Source: Streptomyces sp. Ru73
Lineage (GTDB): Bacteria > Actinomycetota > Actinomycetes > Streptomycetales > Streptomycetaceae
DNA: 53,637 nt
Assembly (NCBI RefSeq): GCF_002920575.1
Contig: NZ_PQSQ01000054.1
Span: forward strand, 1 to 53,637
Direction of reading: 5' to 3'
Shown here: piece after piece, positions 16,722 to 24,824 of the stretch
Layout: every line of letters starts with the position of its first letter
Numbering within the stretch: the first letter of the stretch is position 1
Position numbers and translations under genes: made by a program
The notes under the pieces: generated by a model
What the model was told of the DNA's origin: nothing
The model's database searches: none
Seen by the model: only the letters and a program-made list of their open reading frames with translations

Positions 16722-17188
16722 CCCCGTCGGCAAACGACCACTGGCACCCGCCGGCACCGGACCGCCGACCCAGCGTGGCCCCGGCCGCTCGGGAGCCGAC
16801 GAGCGGTCGCCGCCCACGGACGATGCGTCCGCCGACGGCGTCAGGCTCCCCGGGAACGTCGGACAGCCGCAACCGCTGCGGGGCGAAGGGCCGCTCGGCA
16901 CAGTTGTGCAGCGGCGCTTGGCCTCGCGCGTCCTGGGCCGCGCTTGGCCCTGGGCGTCCTGGGCCGTACCTGCCCGGAAGCCGAGCCGTCGTGTCCTCGG
17001 CGCAGCCGCCCCGGGCCGGCAACGACACCCGTCCGCCCGGAACCGCGCGCAGGCGGGGTGTGCCCTCAGCAGTGAGCGAGTGGCGCCCCGGGAGCCCGGG
17101 AGCCCGGGAACCCGGGAGCCCGGAAGGCCCGGGAGCCAACGGCCCAACCGCACTCGCCGGCCTCCGGCCGAGCCCGTCAGGAAACGGT
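16722..17188. other. Convergent intergenic region with short GC repeats
   Basis: This 467-base spacer lies between the ends of the NERD-like gene and the PTH2 gene. A 27-base unit (CGCTTGGCC...GCGTCCTGGGCCG) is present twice at about 16912-16966. A near-perfect 9-base repeat of CCCGGGAGC runs about five to six times at 17086-17137. Because CCCGGG is self-complementary, that tract could fold into alternative hairpins and end transcription from both sides (inference). No gene is visible. Confidence 0.55.
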
Positions 17189-17968
17189 CTACCGCAGCGC
17201 CGGGTGGTCCGCCACGACCGTGCAGGAGCCCGGGGCGATCTCCGTGAAGCCCGCGTCGCGGACGACGGGGAGGCCGCTGCGGGTGAGCCGCGCCCACTGG
17301 TCCGGCTCCGCCGTGCGCACGGCCAGCGGGAAGCCGGCCGCCCGCCAGGACTCCCGCTCGGCCCCGGACAGCTCCCACCACGCGAGCTGCGCGCCGTGGC
17401 CCGCCTGCGCCATCGCCTTGCCGGCCGACATCTCCAGCTCCGGGCTCAGCCACAGCACCGGGGCCTCCGGGTCGGGCGCGGCCGGCGGCTCCGGGTCGTC
17501 CAGCTCCGTACCGGAGACCTGGAGCTTGGCCAGGTCCTTGGGCCAGCCGTCCAGCGGCACCGGCGGGAAGACCCGCACCTCGGCGGAGCCGCCGTCCACC
17601 GTGATGCCCGGCAGGGCCCCGGCCCGGCGCCATTCCGCGCCCCGCGCCCGCCGCACGACCTTGCGTATCCGGGCGTCCTGCCAGTCCCGTACGGCCGCGG
17701 CCCACTCGCCCTCACCCCGCGCGCGCTCGTCCGAGAGGAGCACCAGGACCGCCCGCGCGGCCGTCTCCAGCGCGTCCGTGCGCGCCGGCGGCGCGGTCTT
17801 CTCCAGCCGGACGACCAGCGGCAGCACGAACTGCGGCGCCGCGTCGCGGTCGGCCTCCGCGCGCGGAGCGGCGGACGCCGCCGCGCTGTCCGCCGCGGCC
17901 GCGGTGTCCGGGCCGTCCGGGGCGTCGGTGCTGCTCAGGCTGGTCTCAGTGGTCTCGGTGTCACTCAC
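17189..17968 (-). CDS. Peptidyl-tRNA hydrolase, PTH2 family
   Basis: This is a 259-residue protein. The C-terminal half carries the PTH2 signature GKAMAQAGHGAQLAWWEL (about residues 182-199), in which the Lys and His are the usual active-site elements. A second conserved strand, VRDAGFTEIAPGSCTVV, lies close to the end. These enzymes cleave peptidyl-tRNA released by stalled ribosomes. The N-terminal 45 residues are Thr/Ala/Asp-rich and probably disordered. A middle region (50-130) includes AVRDWQDARIRKVVRRARG. GTG at 17968 is the start that fits, but the upstream ribosome site is weak. PTH2 in actinobacteria normally coexists with the classical Pth. Confidence 0.82.
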   Translation of the reverse strand: MSDTETTETSLSSTDAPDGPDTAAAADSAAASAAPRAEADRDAAPQFVLPLVVRLEKTAPPARTDALETAARAVLVLLSDERARGEGEWAAAVRDWQDARIRKVVRRARGAEWRRAGALPGITVDGGSAEVRVFPPVPLDGWPKDLAKLQVSGTELDDPEPPAAPDPEAPVLWLSPELEMSAGKAMAQAGHGAQLAWWELSGAERESWRAAGFPLAVRTAEPDQWARLTRSGLPVVRDAGFTEIAPGSCTVVADHPALR

Positions 17969-18000
17969 GAATTCAGTCTGCCAGCCCCCACTGACATTCC

Positions 18001-18128
18001 CCGCGCGGGAGCCCGCCCGGCTCTTGCGCGGCAGCCCGTCGGCTCTTGCGCGGCAGCCCGTCGGCTCTTGCGCGGGAGCCTGCTCGGCCCCCGAGAGGGG
18101 GCCGCCCGGACCTCGCGAGGGAGCCCGT
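18001..18128. repeat. 22 bp tandem repeat in a divergent promoter region
   Basis: About four units of GCGCGGSAGCCCGYCGGCTCTT follow each other from 18001 to about 18090; two copies are nearly identical. A looser GCGAGGGAGCCCGTCCGG copy lies at 18112-18130. The tract sits in the 252-base spacer between the divergent PTH2 and AIM24 genes, so it lies next to both promoters. The core GGGAGCCCG also recurs in the tracts at 17.1 and 19.9 kb. Confidence 0.7.
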
Positions 18129-18220
18129 CCGGGCCCGGCGGGCCGCGCGACGCGTACCGACGGCACCGCCCACCCGTATGTGCTTGGCGGAGCCAATCGT
18201 TCCGGGTGATCATCCTCGGC

Positions 18221-18898
18221 ATGCAGAGCGAACTCTTCTCGTCCGAGAACTTGGTCACGCAGGCCACCGCCCCCGGCATGTCGCTGCAGAACGCCAAGTC
18301 GATCAAGTACGTGGTGGACGGCGAGTGCTACGCGCGCCAGGGCTCCATGGTGGCCTTCCGCGGCAACCTCCAGTTCGAGAAGCAGGGCCAGGGAGTGGGC
18401 AACTTCCTCAAGCGCGCGGTCACCGGCGAGGGGCTCGCGCTGATGGCCGTGCGCGGTCAGGGCGAGGTGTGGTTCGCGCACGAGGCGCAGAACTGCTTCA
18501 TCGTGGACCTCGCCCCCGGCGACAGCCTCACCGTCAACGGCCGGAACGTGCTGTGCTTCGACCCCACCCTCTCCTACGAGATAAAGGTCGTGAAGGGCGC
18601 CGGCATGACCGGCGGCGGGCTCTTCAACTCCCTCTTCACCGGCCACGGCAAACTCGGTGTGATCTGCGAGGGCAACCCCATCGTCATCCCGGTGAGCCCG
18701 CAGCTGCCGGTCTTCGTCGACACCGACGCGGTGGTCGGCTGGAGCGCCGCCCTGAAGACCTCCCTGCACCGCTCGCAGAGCCTCGGTTCGATGATCCGCG
18801 GCGGTTCGGGCGAGGCCGTTCAGCTGCGCCTGGACGGCGAGGGCTTCGTGATCGTGCGCCCGAGCGAGGCCAAGCCCGAGCAGGCGTCGAAGGGCTGA
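18221..18898 (+). CDS. AIM24-family protein (TRAP-like fold)
   Basis: This is a 225-residue soluble protein of the AIM24 family. The core reads KSIKYVVDGECYARQGSMVAFRGNLQFE, then LMAVRGQGEVWFAHEAQ, LTVNGRNVLCFDPTLSYEIKVVKG and VFVDTDAVVGWSA, which is the usual beta-rich trimer-forming domain. Bacterial members have no settled biochemical role. Streptomyces often carries several paralogues in tandem, but only one is present here. ATG at 18221 gives the common MQS start. An in-frame GTG at 18206 would add five residues, and neither start has a strong ribosome site. The C terminus is short and Lys/Glu-rich. Confidence 0.86.
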   Translation: MQSELFSSENLVTQATAPGMSLQNAKSIKYVVDGECYARQGSMVAFRGNLQFEKQGQGVGNFLKRAVTGEGLALMAVRGQGEVWFAHEAQNCFIVDLAPGDSLTVNGRNVLCFDPTLSYEIKVVKGAGMTGGGLFNSLFTGHGKLGVICEGNPIVIPVSPQLPVFVDTDAVVGWSAALKTSLHRSQSLGSMIRGGSGEAVQLRLDGEGFVIVRPSEAKPEQASKG

Positions 18899-19013
18899 GA
18901 CACCGGACCGGGCAGCCACTCGGTCGGGCAGGGAAGGGCTGAGCCTTCCGGCCGGGCCACGATGAGACGGGCAACTGGGCCGGCACGGAGGCGGGGGACC
19001 ACAGGGGGACCGC

Positions 19014-19988
19014 ATGAAGCTGCACAAGGTGGGGCGGCGCTACGGGCTGCGCGGCCCCTGGGTGCTGCGCGACGTCGACCTCGAAGTGCCGCGCGCCGCT
19101 CTGCTGCGCTTCGAGGGCGCGAACGGCAGCGGCAAGTCCACGCTGCTGCGCCTGCTCGCGGGGATCGACGCGCCGAGCACCGGCCGCGTCACGGGGCGCC
19201 CACGCACCGCGTACGTACCGGAGCGCTTCCCCGCTGCGCTGCCCTTCACCGCCCTCGGATACCTCAGCCACCTCGGGCGCGTCCACGGGCTGCGCGGTGC
19301 CGAGCCGGCCCGCCGCGCCACGGAGTGGCTGGAGCGCTTCGGGGCGGCGGGCCACGCCCGTACGCCGCTCGCCGAGCTCTCCAAGGGCACCAGCCAGAAG
19401 GTCGCCGTCGCCCAGGCGCTGCTCGCCGAGCCCGAACTGCTCGTGCTGGACGAGGCGTGGACCGGCCTGGACCGTACGGCGCGTGGCACGCTCGACCGCG
19501 CTGTGGCCGAACGCGTCGCTGCGGGCGGCACCGTCGTGTTCGTCGACCACGATCCCGCCCGTCTGGCCGGCGCCGCTGACGCCTGTTACCGGGTCGTGGA
19601 CACGGGCCTGCGCCGCCAGGAGGCAGCCGCGTACGCCTCGGACGCCGCCCCCGGTCCGCGCGTCACCGTGGTGGCGCAGGGCCCGCCCGGCGCCGACCCG
19701 CCGCCGGGCCTTCCGGGGGCGCCGCGCACCGCGCCCGGCCCGGACGGCACGACCCGGCTCACCGTGCCCGCCACGCACTCCGACACGCTGCTGCACGCGC
19801 TCCTCACGGCCCGGCCGCCCTGGCACATCCACGCCGTCGCCCCTGAGGAAGCCCGTCCCACCGAGGGAGCCCGTTCCCCTGAGGGAGCCCGCCCCACTGA
19901 AGGAGCCCGATTCCCTGTCCCCGAGGGAGCCCAGTTCCCTGAGCAAGCCCCTTCCGACCGCACCGCACGGAGGCCGGACATCCCGTGA
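19014..19988 (+). CDS. ABC transporter ATP-binding protein
   Basis: This is a 324-residue ATPase. Walker A is GANGSGKST (35-43), the signature is LSKGTSQKVAVAQALL, Walker B is LLVLDEAWTGLD, and the switch-loop motif is VDHDPAR. The signature deviates from LSGGQ, as in DrrA-unlike small exporters. After about residue 215 comes an extension that is low complexity between 285 and 315: six-residue units of the EGARP/S-T/P type, encoded by an 18-base direct repeat at about 19843-19945. ATG at 19014 follows an AGGGGG site. The stop overlaps the next start in GTGA, so the membrane partner is translationally coupled. Confidence 0.88.
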   Translation: MKLHKVGRRYGLRGPWVLRDVDLEVPRAALLRFEGANGSGKSTLLRLLAGIDAPSTGRVTGRPRTAYVPERFPAALPFTALGYLSHLGRVHGLRGAEPARRATEWLERFGAAGHARTPLAELSKGTSQKVAVAQALLAEPELLVLDEAWTGLDRTARGTLDRAVAERVAAGGTVVFVDHDPARLAGAADACYRVVDTGLRRQEAAAYASDAAPGPRVTVVAQGPPGADPPPGLPGAPRTAPGPDGTTRLTVPATHSDTLLHALLTARPPWHIHAVAPEEARPTEGARSPEGARPTEGARFPVPEGAQFPEQAPSDRTARRPDIP

Positions 19989-20653
19989 CACCGCTGCTCC
20001 GCTACTACGTGGCGCTGCTCATCGGCTCGCACCGCTGGCTGCCGCCCACCCTCGTGTACGCCGCGTTCGTGGCGATCGGCATCCGGGCGGGCGACCCGGT
20101 GCTCGACGGGCTCGGGTACGCCGCGGCCCCGCTGCTGCCCGTGGCCGCCTGGCTGGTGCGGGCCGGGGTGACCGCCGAGCCGCCCGCGGCGCGGGCCTGC
20201 ACGGCGGCGGCCGCCGGGCCCGGCCGCGCGCACCTGGCGGCCGTCCTGGCCGCCACGCTGGCCGCGACGGTGCTCGGGGTGCTCGGCACGGCCTTCACCG
20301 CGCTGGTCTCCGACCCGCGCAGCGCCGATCACCGCATCGCGGTACCGCTGGGGCCAGCGGTCCTCGCCGGGGCGCTCACGGCCCTCTGCTGCGTCCTGCT
20401 GGGCACGGCCGTCGGGGCGCTGGCCAACCGGCCGGTGTTGCACAGCCCGGGGTGGGCGATCCCCACGGGCGCGCTGGCCGCCCTGATGCTCCTCGTCGCC
20501 GCGGGCTCGCCCGCGAACGCCGCGGTCAGCGGCCTGGTCACCGGTTCGTCGCACGGCACGGTGACCGTTCCCTGGCTTCCGCTGGGCGCCGCCGCCCTGA
20601 TCGCGGTGGCCGCCGTCGGCGCGGCGTGCGTGCTCAGCTCCCGGCGCACCTGA
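19985..20653 (+). CDS. ABC transporter membrane subunit
   Basis: This 222-residue, very hydrophobic protein has about six membrane segments, for example WLPPTLVYAAFVAIGI, ALTALCCVLLGTAVGAL and AALIAVAAVGAACVL. No sequence motif beyond the topology was recognised. The call rests on the four-base GTGA overlap with the preceding ATPase, which implies a stoichiometric two-component exporter. Such ATPase-plus-integral-subunit pairs occur widely in Streptomyces and their substrates are mostly unknown. The GTG start is fixed by the overlap. Confidence 0.8.
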   Translation: MTPLLRYYVALLIGSHRWLPPTLVYAAFVAIGIRAGDPVLDGLGYAAAPLLPVAAWLVRAGVTAEPPAARACTAAAAGPGRAHLAAVLAATLAATVLGVLGTAFTALVSDPRSADHRIAVPLGPAVLAGALTALCCVLLGTAVGALANRPVLHSPGWAIPTGALAALMLLVAAGSPANAAVSGLVTGSSHGTVTVPWLPLGAAALIAVAAVGAACVLSSRRT

Positions 20654-20766
20654 GTTCCCGGCGCACCTGAGCCCGGCCGGCAGCCGCACACGGGCGTGCG
20701 ACCCTACAGGGCTTCAGAAGGGCACAGGCTGCAGACCGGCACGGGCTTCAGGCCGTGCCCAGGCTT

Positions 20767-20772
20767 TAGGCT
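20767..20772 (+). promoter_or_regulatory. Candidate -10 element of a leaderless promoter
   Basis: TAGGCT, a good actinobacterial -10 hexamer, ends exactly seven bases before the ATG at 20780. No ribosome site lies between, so transcription probably begins at the start codon. No clear -35 was found. Confidence 0.5.
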
Positions 20773-20779
20773 CGGGACC

Positions 20780-21010
20780 ATGTCGTCCGCCAGTCAGCGC
20801 CCCGCCCACGAAGACGCACCGCCCGCGCCCTCCGAGGAGGGCACGCGCGCTGCCTCCGGGGAGGAGACGCCCGCCGCCTCCCCGGAGGAGCCGTTCGCCG
20901 AGTGCGTCCTGTGCCGTGCGCCCACCGAGTACCCGGAGTCCACGCCCGGCATCGTCCTGTGCCCGCCGTGCGAGTGGCTGGAGGCCCAGCGCACCGCCTG
21001 CTCGGGCTGA
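20780..21010 (+). CDS. Small CxxC-containing (zinc-ribbon-like) protein
   Basis: This is a 76-residue protein. The first 40 residues are Ala/Glu/Pro-rich and probably disordered. The rest has four cysteines in two pairs (CVLC and CPPC, about 21 residues apart) plus one near the end, with the segment RAPTEYPESTPGIVLCPPCEW between and after them. The spacing fits a small zinc ribbon. Similar short proteins are common in Streptomyces but I know no function. It appears to be leaderless, with a TAGGCT element seven bases upstream. Confidence 0.78.
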   Translation: MSSASQRPAHEDAPPAPSEEGTRAASGEETPAASPEEPFAECVLCRAPTEYPESTPGIVLCPPCEWLEAQRTACSG

Positions 21011-21085
21011 GCCGCCCGCCCGGGCCGGTGGAGCGGACGGTGCGCCGGCCGTGCCGGACGCACCGCCGCTGCCGGCGTCAGACCG

Positions 21086-22444
21086 TCAGAACGGACCGGT
21101 CACCGCGAACGTCGTCCCCGGCGTGTAGCAGTTCACGTACATCGTGCGCCCGTCCGGCGCGAAGGTGACGCCGGCGAACTCGCCCCACTCCGGCTTCTCC
21201 GGCGTCCCGATGTTCTGCCGGCCGCGCGCCATCGGGTACACCGCGCCCTTCCGCGTCACACCGAAGACGTGCTGCGCGCCGTCGCCGTCCTCGCAGACCA
21301 TCAGGCCCCCGCTGGGCGCCAGGCAGATGTTGTCCGGGGACTCGCCGGGCAGCTGCAGGTCCGTGTCCGGCCCGAAGACGACGACCAGTGTCAGCCGCCG
21401 CGCCTTCGGGTCGTACTTCCACACCTGCCCGTAGTGGTCGGCGGCCGAGCCCTCGTCCCGGTGCGCGAAGCTGGACACGAAGTACACGCAGGAGCCGCCC
21501 CAGTAGCAGCCCTCCAGCTTCTGGGCGTGCGTGATGCCCTTGGGCCCGAAGTCCTGGAAGCGGATGGCGGTCTGCTTCGCCAGCGGGTCGGGGACATCCA
21601 CCCATTCGATGCGGTCGAACGTCGCGCCCGTCTCCTGAATGGCGGAGAGGTCCTTCACCCCCGGTACGCGCATCGCCTGCAGCCGGCCGCCCGCACGCAG
21701 CGAACCGATGCCGCCCATCGGCTTGTTCGGGTGGAAGCGGTAGAAGAGCCCGAACGGCTTCTCGAAGGCGTCCTCGGTCTCGTAGACCGTGCCGTCCCGC
21801 GGGTCGATGGCGATCGCCTCGTGCTGGAAGCGGCCCATGTCCGTGAGCGGCACGGCACCGGTGCGGCGCGGGTCGTACGGATCGACCTCGAAGATGAAGC
21901 CGTGGTCCTTGGTGTAGCCCTCCTCGCCCGCCTTGAACTCGGTCTCCTCGCACGTCAGCCAGGTGTTCCACGGAGTGGGACCGCCCGCGCAGTTGGTGGA
22001 GGTGCCGGCGATGGCGACCCGTTCGGAGACCACCCCGTTGTGCGCGTCGACCTCGATGGCCGTGCAGCCGCCCTCGCCCATGGGGTCGTAGGTGATGCCG
22101 GACACGGTGGGCACGGGGGAGCGGGACTTCTTGCGGTTCTCGTGGTTGCGCACGAGGTGGGTGTGGCCCCGGCGGCCCCTGAAGGCGGCCATGCCGTCGC
22201 AGTTGCTCGGTACCTTGCCCTCTCCGGAGCGCAGCGGGTCGCCCTCCCGGGACAGGACCTTGTAGCGGAAGCCCTTCGGGAGGTCGAGCAGACCGTCCGG
22301 GTCGGGCACCAGCGGTCCGTAACCGCTCCTGCCCATGGCCTGGGCGGCGGTGCCGGCGAAGATCTCCGAGACGGCGCCGGAGAAGACGATCCCCGCTCCC
22401 ACCGCGCCGGTTCTGGCGAGGATCTGACGTCGTGTTGCGGACAT
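21086..22444 (-). CDS. Tat-exported PhoX/DUF839-family phosphatase-like protein
   Basis: This is a 452-residue exported protein. The N terminus has a twin-arginine motif (ATRRQILARTG), then a hydrophobic stretch and an A-x-A-like end near residue 36, indicating folded export. PhoX/DUF839 landmarks follow: HTHLVRNHEN, GGPTPWNTWLTCEET, GRFQHEAIAIDPRDGTVYETED, SPDNICLAPSGGLMVCEDGDG and EFAGVTFAPDGRTMYVN. PhoX enzymes are calcium- and iron-dependent alkaline phosphatases with a six-bladed beta-propeller. ATG at 22444 has AGGGAG seven bases upstream. The protein is shorter than PhoX of Pseudomonas, so substrate use is uncertain. Confidence 0.88.
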   Translation of the reverse strand: MSATRRQILARTGAVGAGIVFSGAVSEIFAGTAAQAMGRSGYGPLVPDPDGLLDLPKGFRYKVLSREGDPLRSGEGKVPSNCDGMAAFRGRRGHTHLVRNHENRKKSRSPVPTVSGITYDPMGEGGCTAIEVDAHNGVVSERVAIAGTSTNCAGGPTPWNTWLTCEETEFKAGEEGYTKDHGFIFEVDPYDPRRTGAVPLTDMGRFQHEAIAIDPRDGTVYETEDAFEKPFGLFYRFHPNKPMGGIGSLRAGGRLQAMRVPGVKDLSAIQETGATFDRIEWVDVPDPLAKQTAIRFQDFGPKGITHAQKLEGCYWGGSCVYFVSSFAHRDEGSAADHYGQVWKYDPKARRLTLVVVFGPDTDLQLPGESPDNICLAPSGGLMVCEDGDGAQHVFGVTRKGAVYPMARGRQNIGTPEKPEWGEFAGVTFAPDGRTMYVNCYTPGTTFAVTGPF

Positions 22445-22581
22445 GAGGCAACTCCCTGCTGGCGGACAGGTGATGACCGCACGTGTGTACCACGTCACAG
22501 GGGGGCCGGGAAATACGCGCGTAGAGGGTGCCGTGGGAGGCAGTGGCGGGCTGCTGGGCGCCCCGGCGGGGCGCCGGGGCG

Positions 22582-23703
22582 CTACTTCTCCGTCAGCTGC
22601 TTCGCGTCCCGCGCCAGGGCCGTCAGGCGGGATATCGCGCGGAAGTACTTCTTGCGGTAGCCGCCCTTGAGCATGTCCTCGCTGAACAGCTCGTCGAACG
22701 GCTTGCCGGACGCCAGCACCGGCACCTCGCGGTCGTAGAGCCGGTCGGCCAGCACTACGAGGCGCAGCGCCGTGGACTGGTCCGGGACCGCCTGGACGTC
22801 CGTGAGGCACACCGCCCGGATCCCGTCGCACATCGCGCCGTACCGGCTGGGGTGCACCTTCGACAGGTGGTCGAGCAGCGCGGGGAAGTCGTCGAGCGAG
22901 GCGCCCGGCGTGGCGTAGGCGACCCGGGTCACGGTCTCGTCGTCGAACGGCGCGGGCGCCTCGGGCAGGCCGCGGTGGCGGTAGTCCTCGCCGTCGATGC
23001 GCAGCGGCCGGAAGTGCGCGCTCAGGCCCTGGATCTCGCGCAGGAAGTCGGCGGCCGCGAAGCGGCCCTCGCCGAGCTTCCCCGGAAGCGTGTTCGAGGT
23101 GGCGGCGAGCGCCACGCCGTGCTCGACCAGCTTGGCCAGCAGGGAGGAGACCAGGACCGTGTCACCGGGGTCGTCGAGTTCGAACTCGTCGATGCAGAGC
23201 AGGCGGTGGCCGCTGAGGGTGCGGACCGTCTCCTGGAAGCCGAGCGCGCCGACCAGGTTGGTCAGCTCCACGAAGGTGCCGAAGGCCTTGAGTTCCGGGG
23301 CGGCCGGCGTCGCGTGCCACAGGGAGGCCAGCAGGTGGGTCTTGCCGACGCCGTAGCCGCCGTCCAGGTAGACGCCGCGCGGCCCCTTGGGGGCCTCGGG
23401 CTTCTTCGAGAACCAGCGCCGCTTGCCCCCCGAAGGGCTCGCGGCACCCCCGATGCCCGCCGCGAAGGAGCTGAGCACCTGTACCGCCTCGGCGTGGCTG
23501 GGCTGCGCCGGGTCCGGGATGTACGTCTCGAAGCGCGCGCTCTGGAAGCGCGGCGGCGGCACCATCTCCGCGACCAGCCGGTCGGCGGGGACATGCGGGG
23601 CGCGCGCGGTGAGGGCGGCCGGAGCCGCGTCGTCCGAGGGACCGGCGGACCGGCCGGCTATCGGAGCGGGCTGCGAGGGCGACGAGGGGTTCGAAGGTGA
23701 CAC
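22582..23703 (-). CDS. zapE: AFG1/ZapE-family ATPase
   Basis: This is a 373-residue P-loop ATPase. Walker A is GGYGVGKTHL and Walker B is LLCIDEFELDD. AFG1/ZapE landmarks also include GPRGVYLDGGYGVGKTHLLASLWH, AATSNTLPGKLGEGRF and YDREVPVLASGKPFDELFSEDML. In Escherichia coli ZapE acts at the division ring, while the mitochondrial homologue AFG1 helps remove membrane proteins; the role in actinomycetes is not settled. The first 35 residues are Pro/Ser-rich. GTG at 23703 lies five bases after GGAG. It is divergent from the RibD-C gene across an 87-base spacer, so the promoters nearly overlap. Confidence 0.9.
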   Translation of the reverse strand: MSPSNPSSPSQPAPIAGRSAGPSDDAAPAALTARAPHVPADRLVAEMVPPPRFQSARFETYIPDPAQPSHAEAVQVLSSFAAGIGGAASPSGGKRRWFSKKPEAPKGPRGVYLDGGYGVGKTHLLASLWHATPAAPELKAFGTFVELTNLVGALGFQETVRTLSGHRLLCIDEFELDDPGDTVLVSSLLAKLVEHGVALAATSNTLPGKLGEGRFAAADFLREIQGLSAHFRPLRIDGEDYRHRGLPEAPAPFDDETVTRVAYATPGASLDDFPALLDHLSKVHPSRYGAMCDGIRAVCLTDVQAVPDQSTALRLVVLADRLYDREVPVLASGKPFDELFSEDMLKGGYRKKYFRAISRLTALARDAKQLTEK

Positions 23704-23790
23704 AGCGCTCCAGGGTAGTCGCTGCGCGGCAGGCGACGGGCCGCTGAGCGAGACATGTCACACGGCCGCCGCCGTGCCACACTGCGGCGT

Positions 23791-24660
23791 ATGCGACGTC
23801 TGTTCCCTTTCCCCGCCCAGCCCGCGCCGTCCGAAACCGCTTCCCCCGAAGGAGTCGTCGACGCGGTGATGTCTTCGCCGCCGAACGGGTACCGGGAGTG
23901 GATGGAAAATCGGGAGTGGACGCTGGACGAGCTGGCGGACGCCTATGCGTACCCGGAGCCCGCGGACGCGGCGCCGGAGGGCGCGGGGGCGGCGGCACAC
24001 GGGTGGCTGCGCGCCAACATGGTGTCCTCCGTGGACGGCGCCGCGCACCACGACGGCCGTTCGCAGCCCCTCTCCAGCGACGCCGACATGCGCATCTTCG
24101 GGGTGCTGCGGGGCCTGGCCGACGCGGTCGTGGCCGGCGCCGAGACGGTGCGCAAGGAGGGGTACCGGCCGGCCAGGGCGCGCGAGGCGTTCGCCGCCCG
24201 CCGCGCGGCGGCAGGGCAGGCGCCCGCCCCGGCGATCGCGGTGGTGACGGCCAGCATGGACCTGGACTTCTCGCTGCCGCTCTTCACCGAGCCCCTGGTG
24301 CCCACGGTGCTGCTCACCGGCGCCGCCGCCGACGAGAACCGGGTACGCGAGGCCCGCGCGGCCGGTGCGGAGGTGGTCTTCGTCGGGGAGGGCGCCGCTG
24401 TGGACCCCGCGCGGGTGCCCGGCGCGCTCGCGGACCGGGGACTGACCCGGCTGCTCACGGAGGGCGGGCCCCGGCTGCTCGGCCAGTTCGCCGCGGCGGG
24501 CGCGCTCGACGAGCTCTGCCTGTCGCTGGCGCCGATGGTGACGGCGGGCGACGCGCCGCGGATCATGAACGCGCCCGGCCTGACGGACCCGGACCGCTTC
24601 CGGCTGGTGTCCGTACTCGAGGAGGACGGGTTCCTGTTCACCCGCTACCGACGGCCATGA
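23791..24660 (+). CDS. Pyrimidine reductase family protein (RibD C-terminal domain)
   Basis: This is a 289-residue reductase-fold protein of the RibD-C/DHFR-like group, which uses NADPH to reduce the ribosyl group of riboflavin intermediates or related compounds. The conserved stretches are ANMVSSVDGAAHHDGRSQPLSS, DMRIFGVLRGLADAVVAGAETVRKEGY and LLTEGGPRLLGQF. No deaminase domain is present, so it is a single-domain member. ATG at 23791 gives the common MRRLFP start. CACACT seven bases upstream may be a -10 of a leaderless transcript, since no ribosome site is visible. Whether it belongs to riboflavin synthesis is not known. Confidence 0.82.
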   Translation: MRRLFPFPAQPAPSETASPEGVVDAVMSSPPNGYREWMENREWTLDELADAYAYPEPADAAPEGAGAAAHGWLRANMVSSVDGAAHHDGRSQPLSSDADMRIFGVLRGLADAVVAGAETVRKEGYRPARAREAFAARRAAAGQAPAPAIAVVTASMDLDFSLPLFTEPLVPTVLLTGAAADENRVREARAAGAEVVFVGEGAAVDPARVPGALADRGLTRLLTEGGPRLLGQFAAAGALDELCLSLAPMVTAGDAPRIMNAPGLTDPDRFRLVSVLEEDGFLFTRYRRP

Positions 24661-24741
24661 ACCGTTTCATCGGATCTCCCCGGCGTTCAGCGGAATAACC
24701 CGTTCCGCTTAGCTTCCGTTGGGCACACTAAAGGACAAAGA

Positions 24742-24797
24742 CCCCGTCCCTGACGGGGAAGGATGGTTTCTGTCGGACCGCTCCCCGGGGGCGGTCC
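24742..24797 (+). promoter_or_regulatory. Two perfect hairpins in the leader of the downstream gene
   Basis: A 7-base-pair stem CCCCGTC/GACGGGG with a three-base loop (24742-24758) is followed by a second 7-base-pair stem GGACCGC/GCGGTCC with a nine-base loop (24775-24797). Both lie within the 165 bases before the GTG at 24825. They could form a structured 5' leader, or the first could terminate the RibD-C transcript. I could not match them to a known riboswitch. Confidence 0.5.
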
Positions 24798-24824
24798 ATG
24801 CAGCGGAGAAGAAGGGCACGCGTC

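Noticed and set aside
24742..24797. Known riboswitch (for example FMN, linked to the preceding RibD-C gene)
   Set aside because: The two simple hairpins do not match the multi-helix junction or conserved bases of the FMN element or other classes I know.
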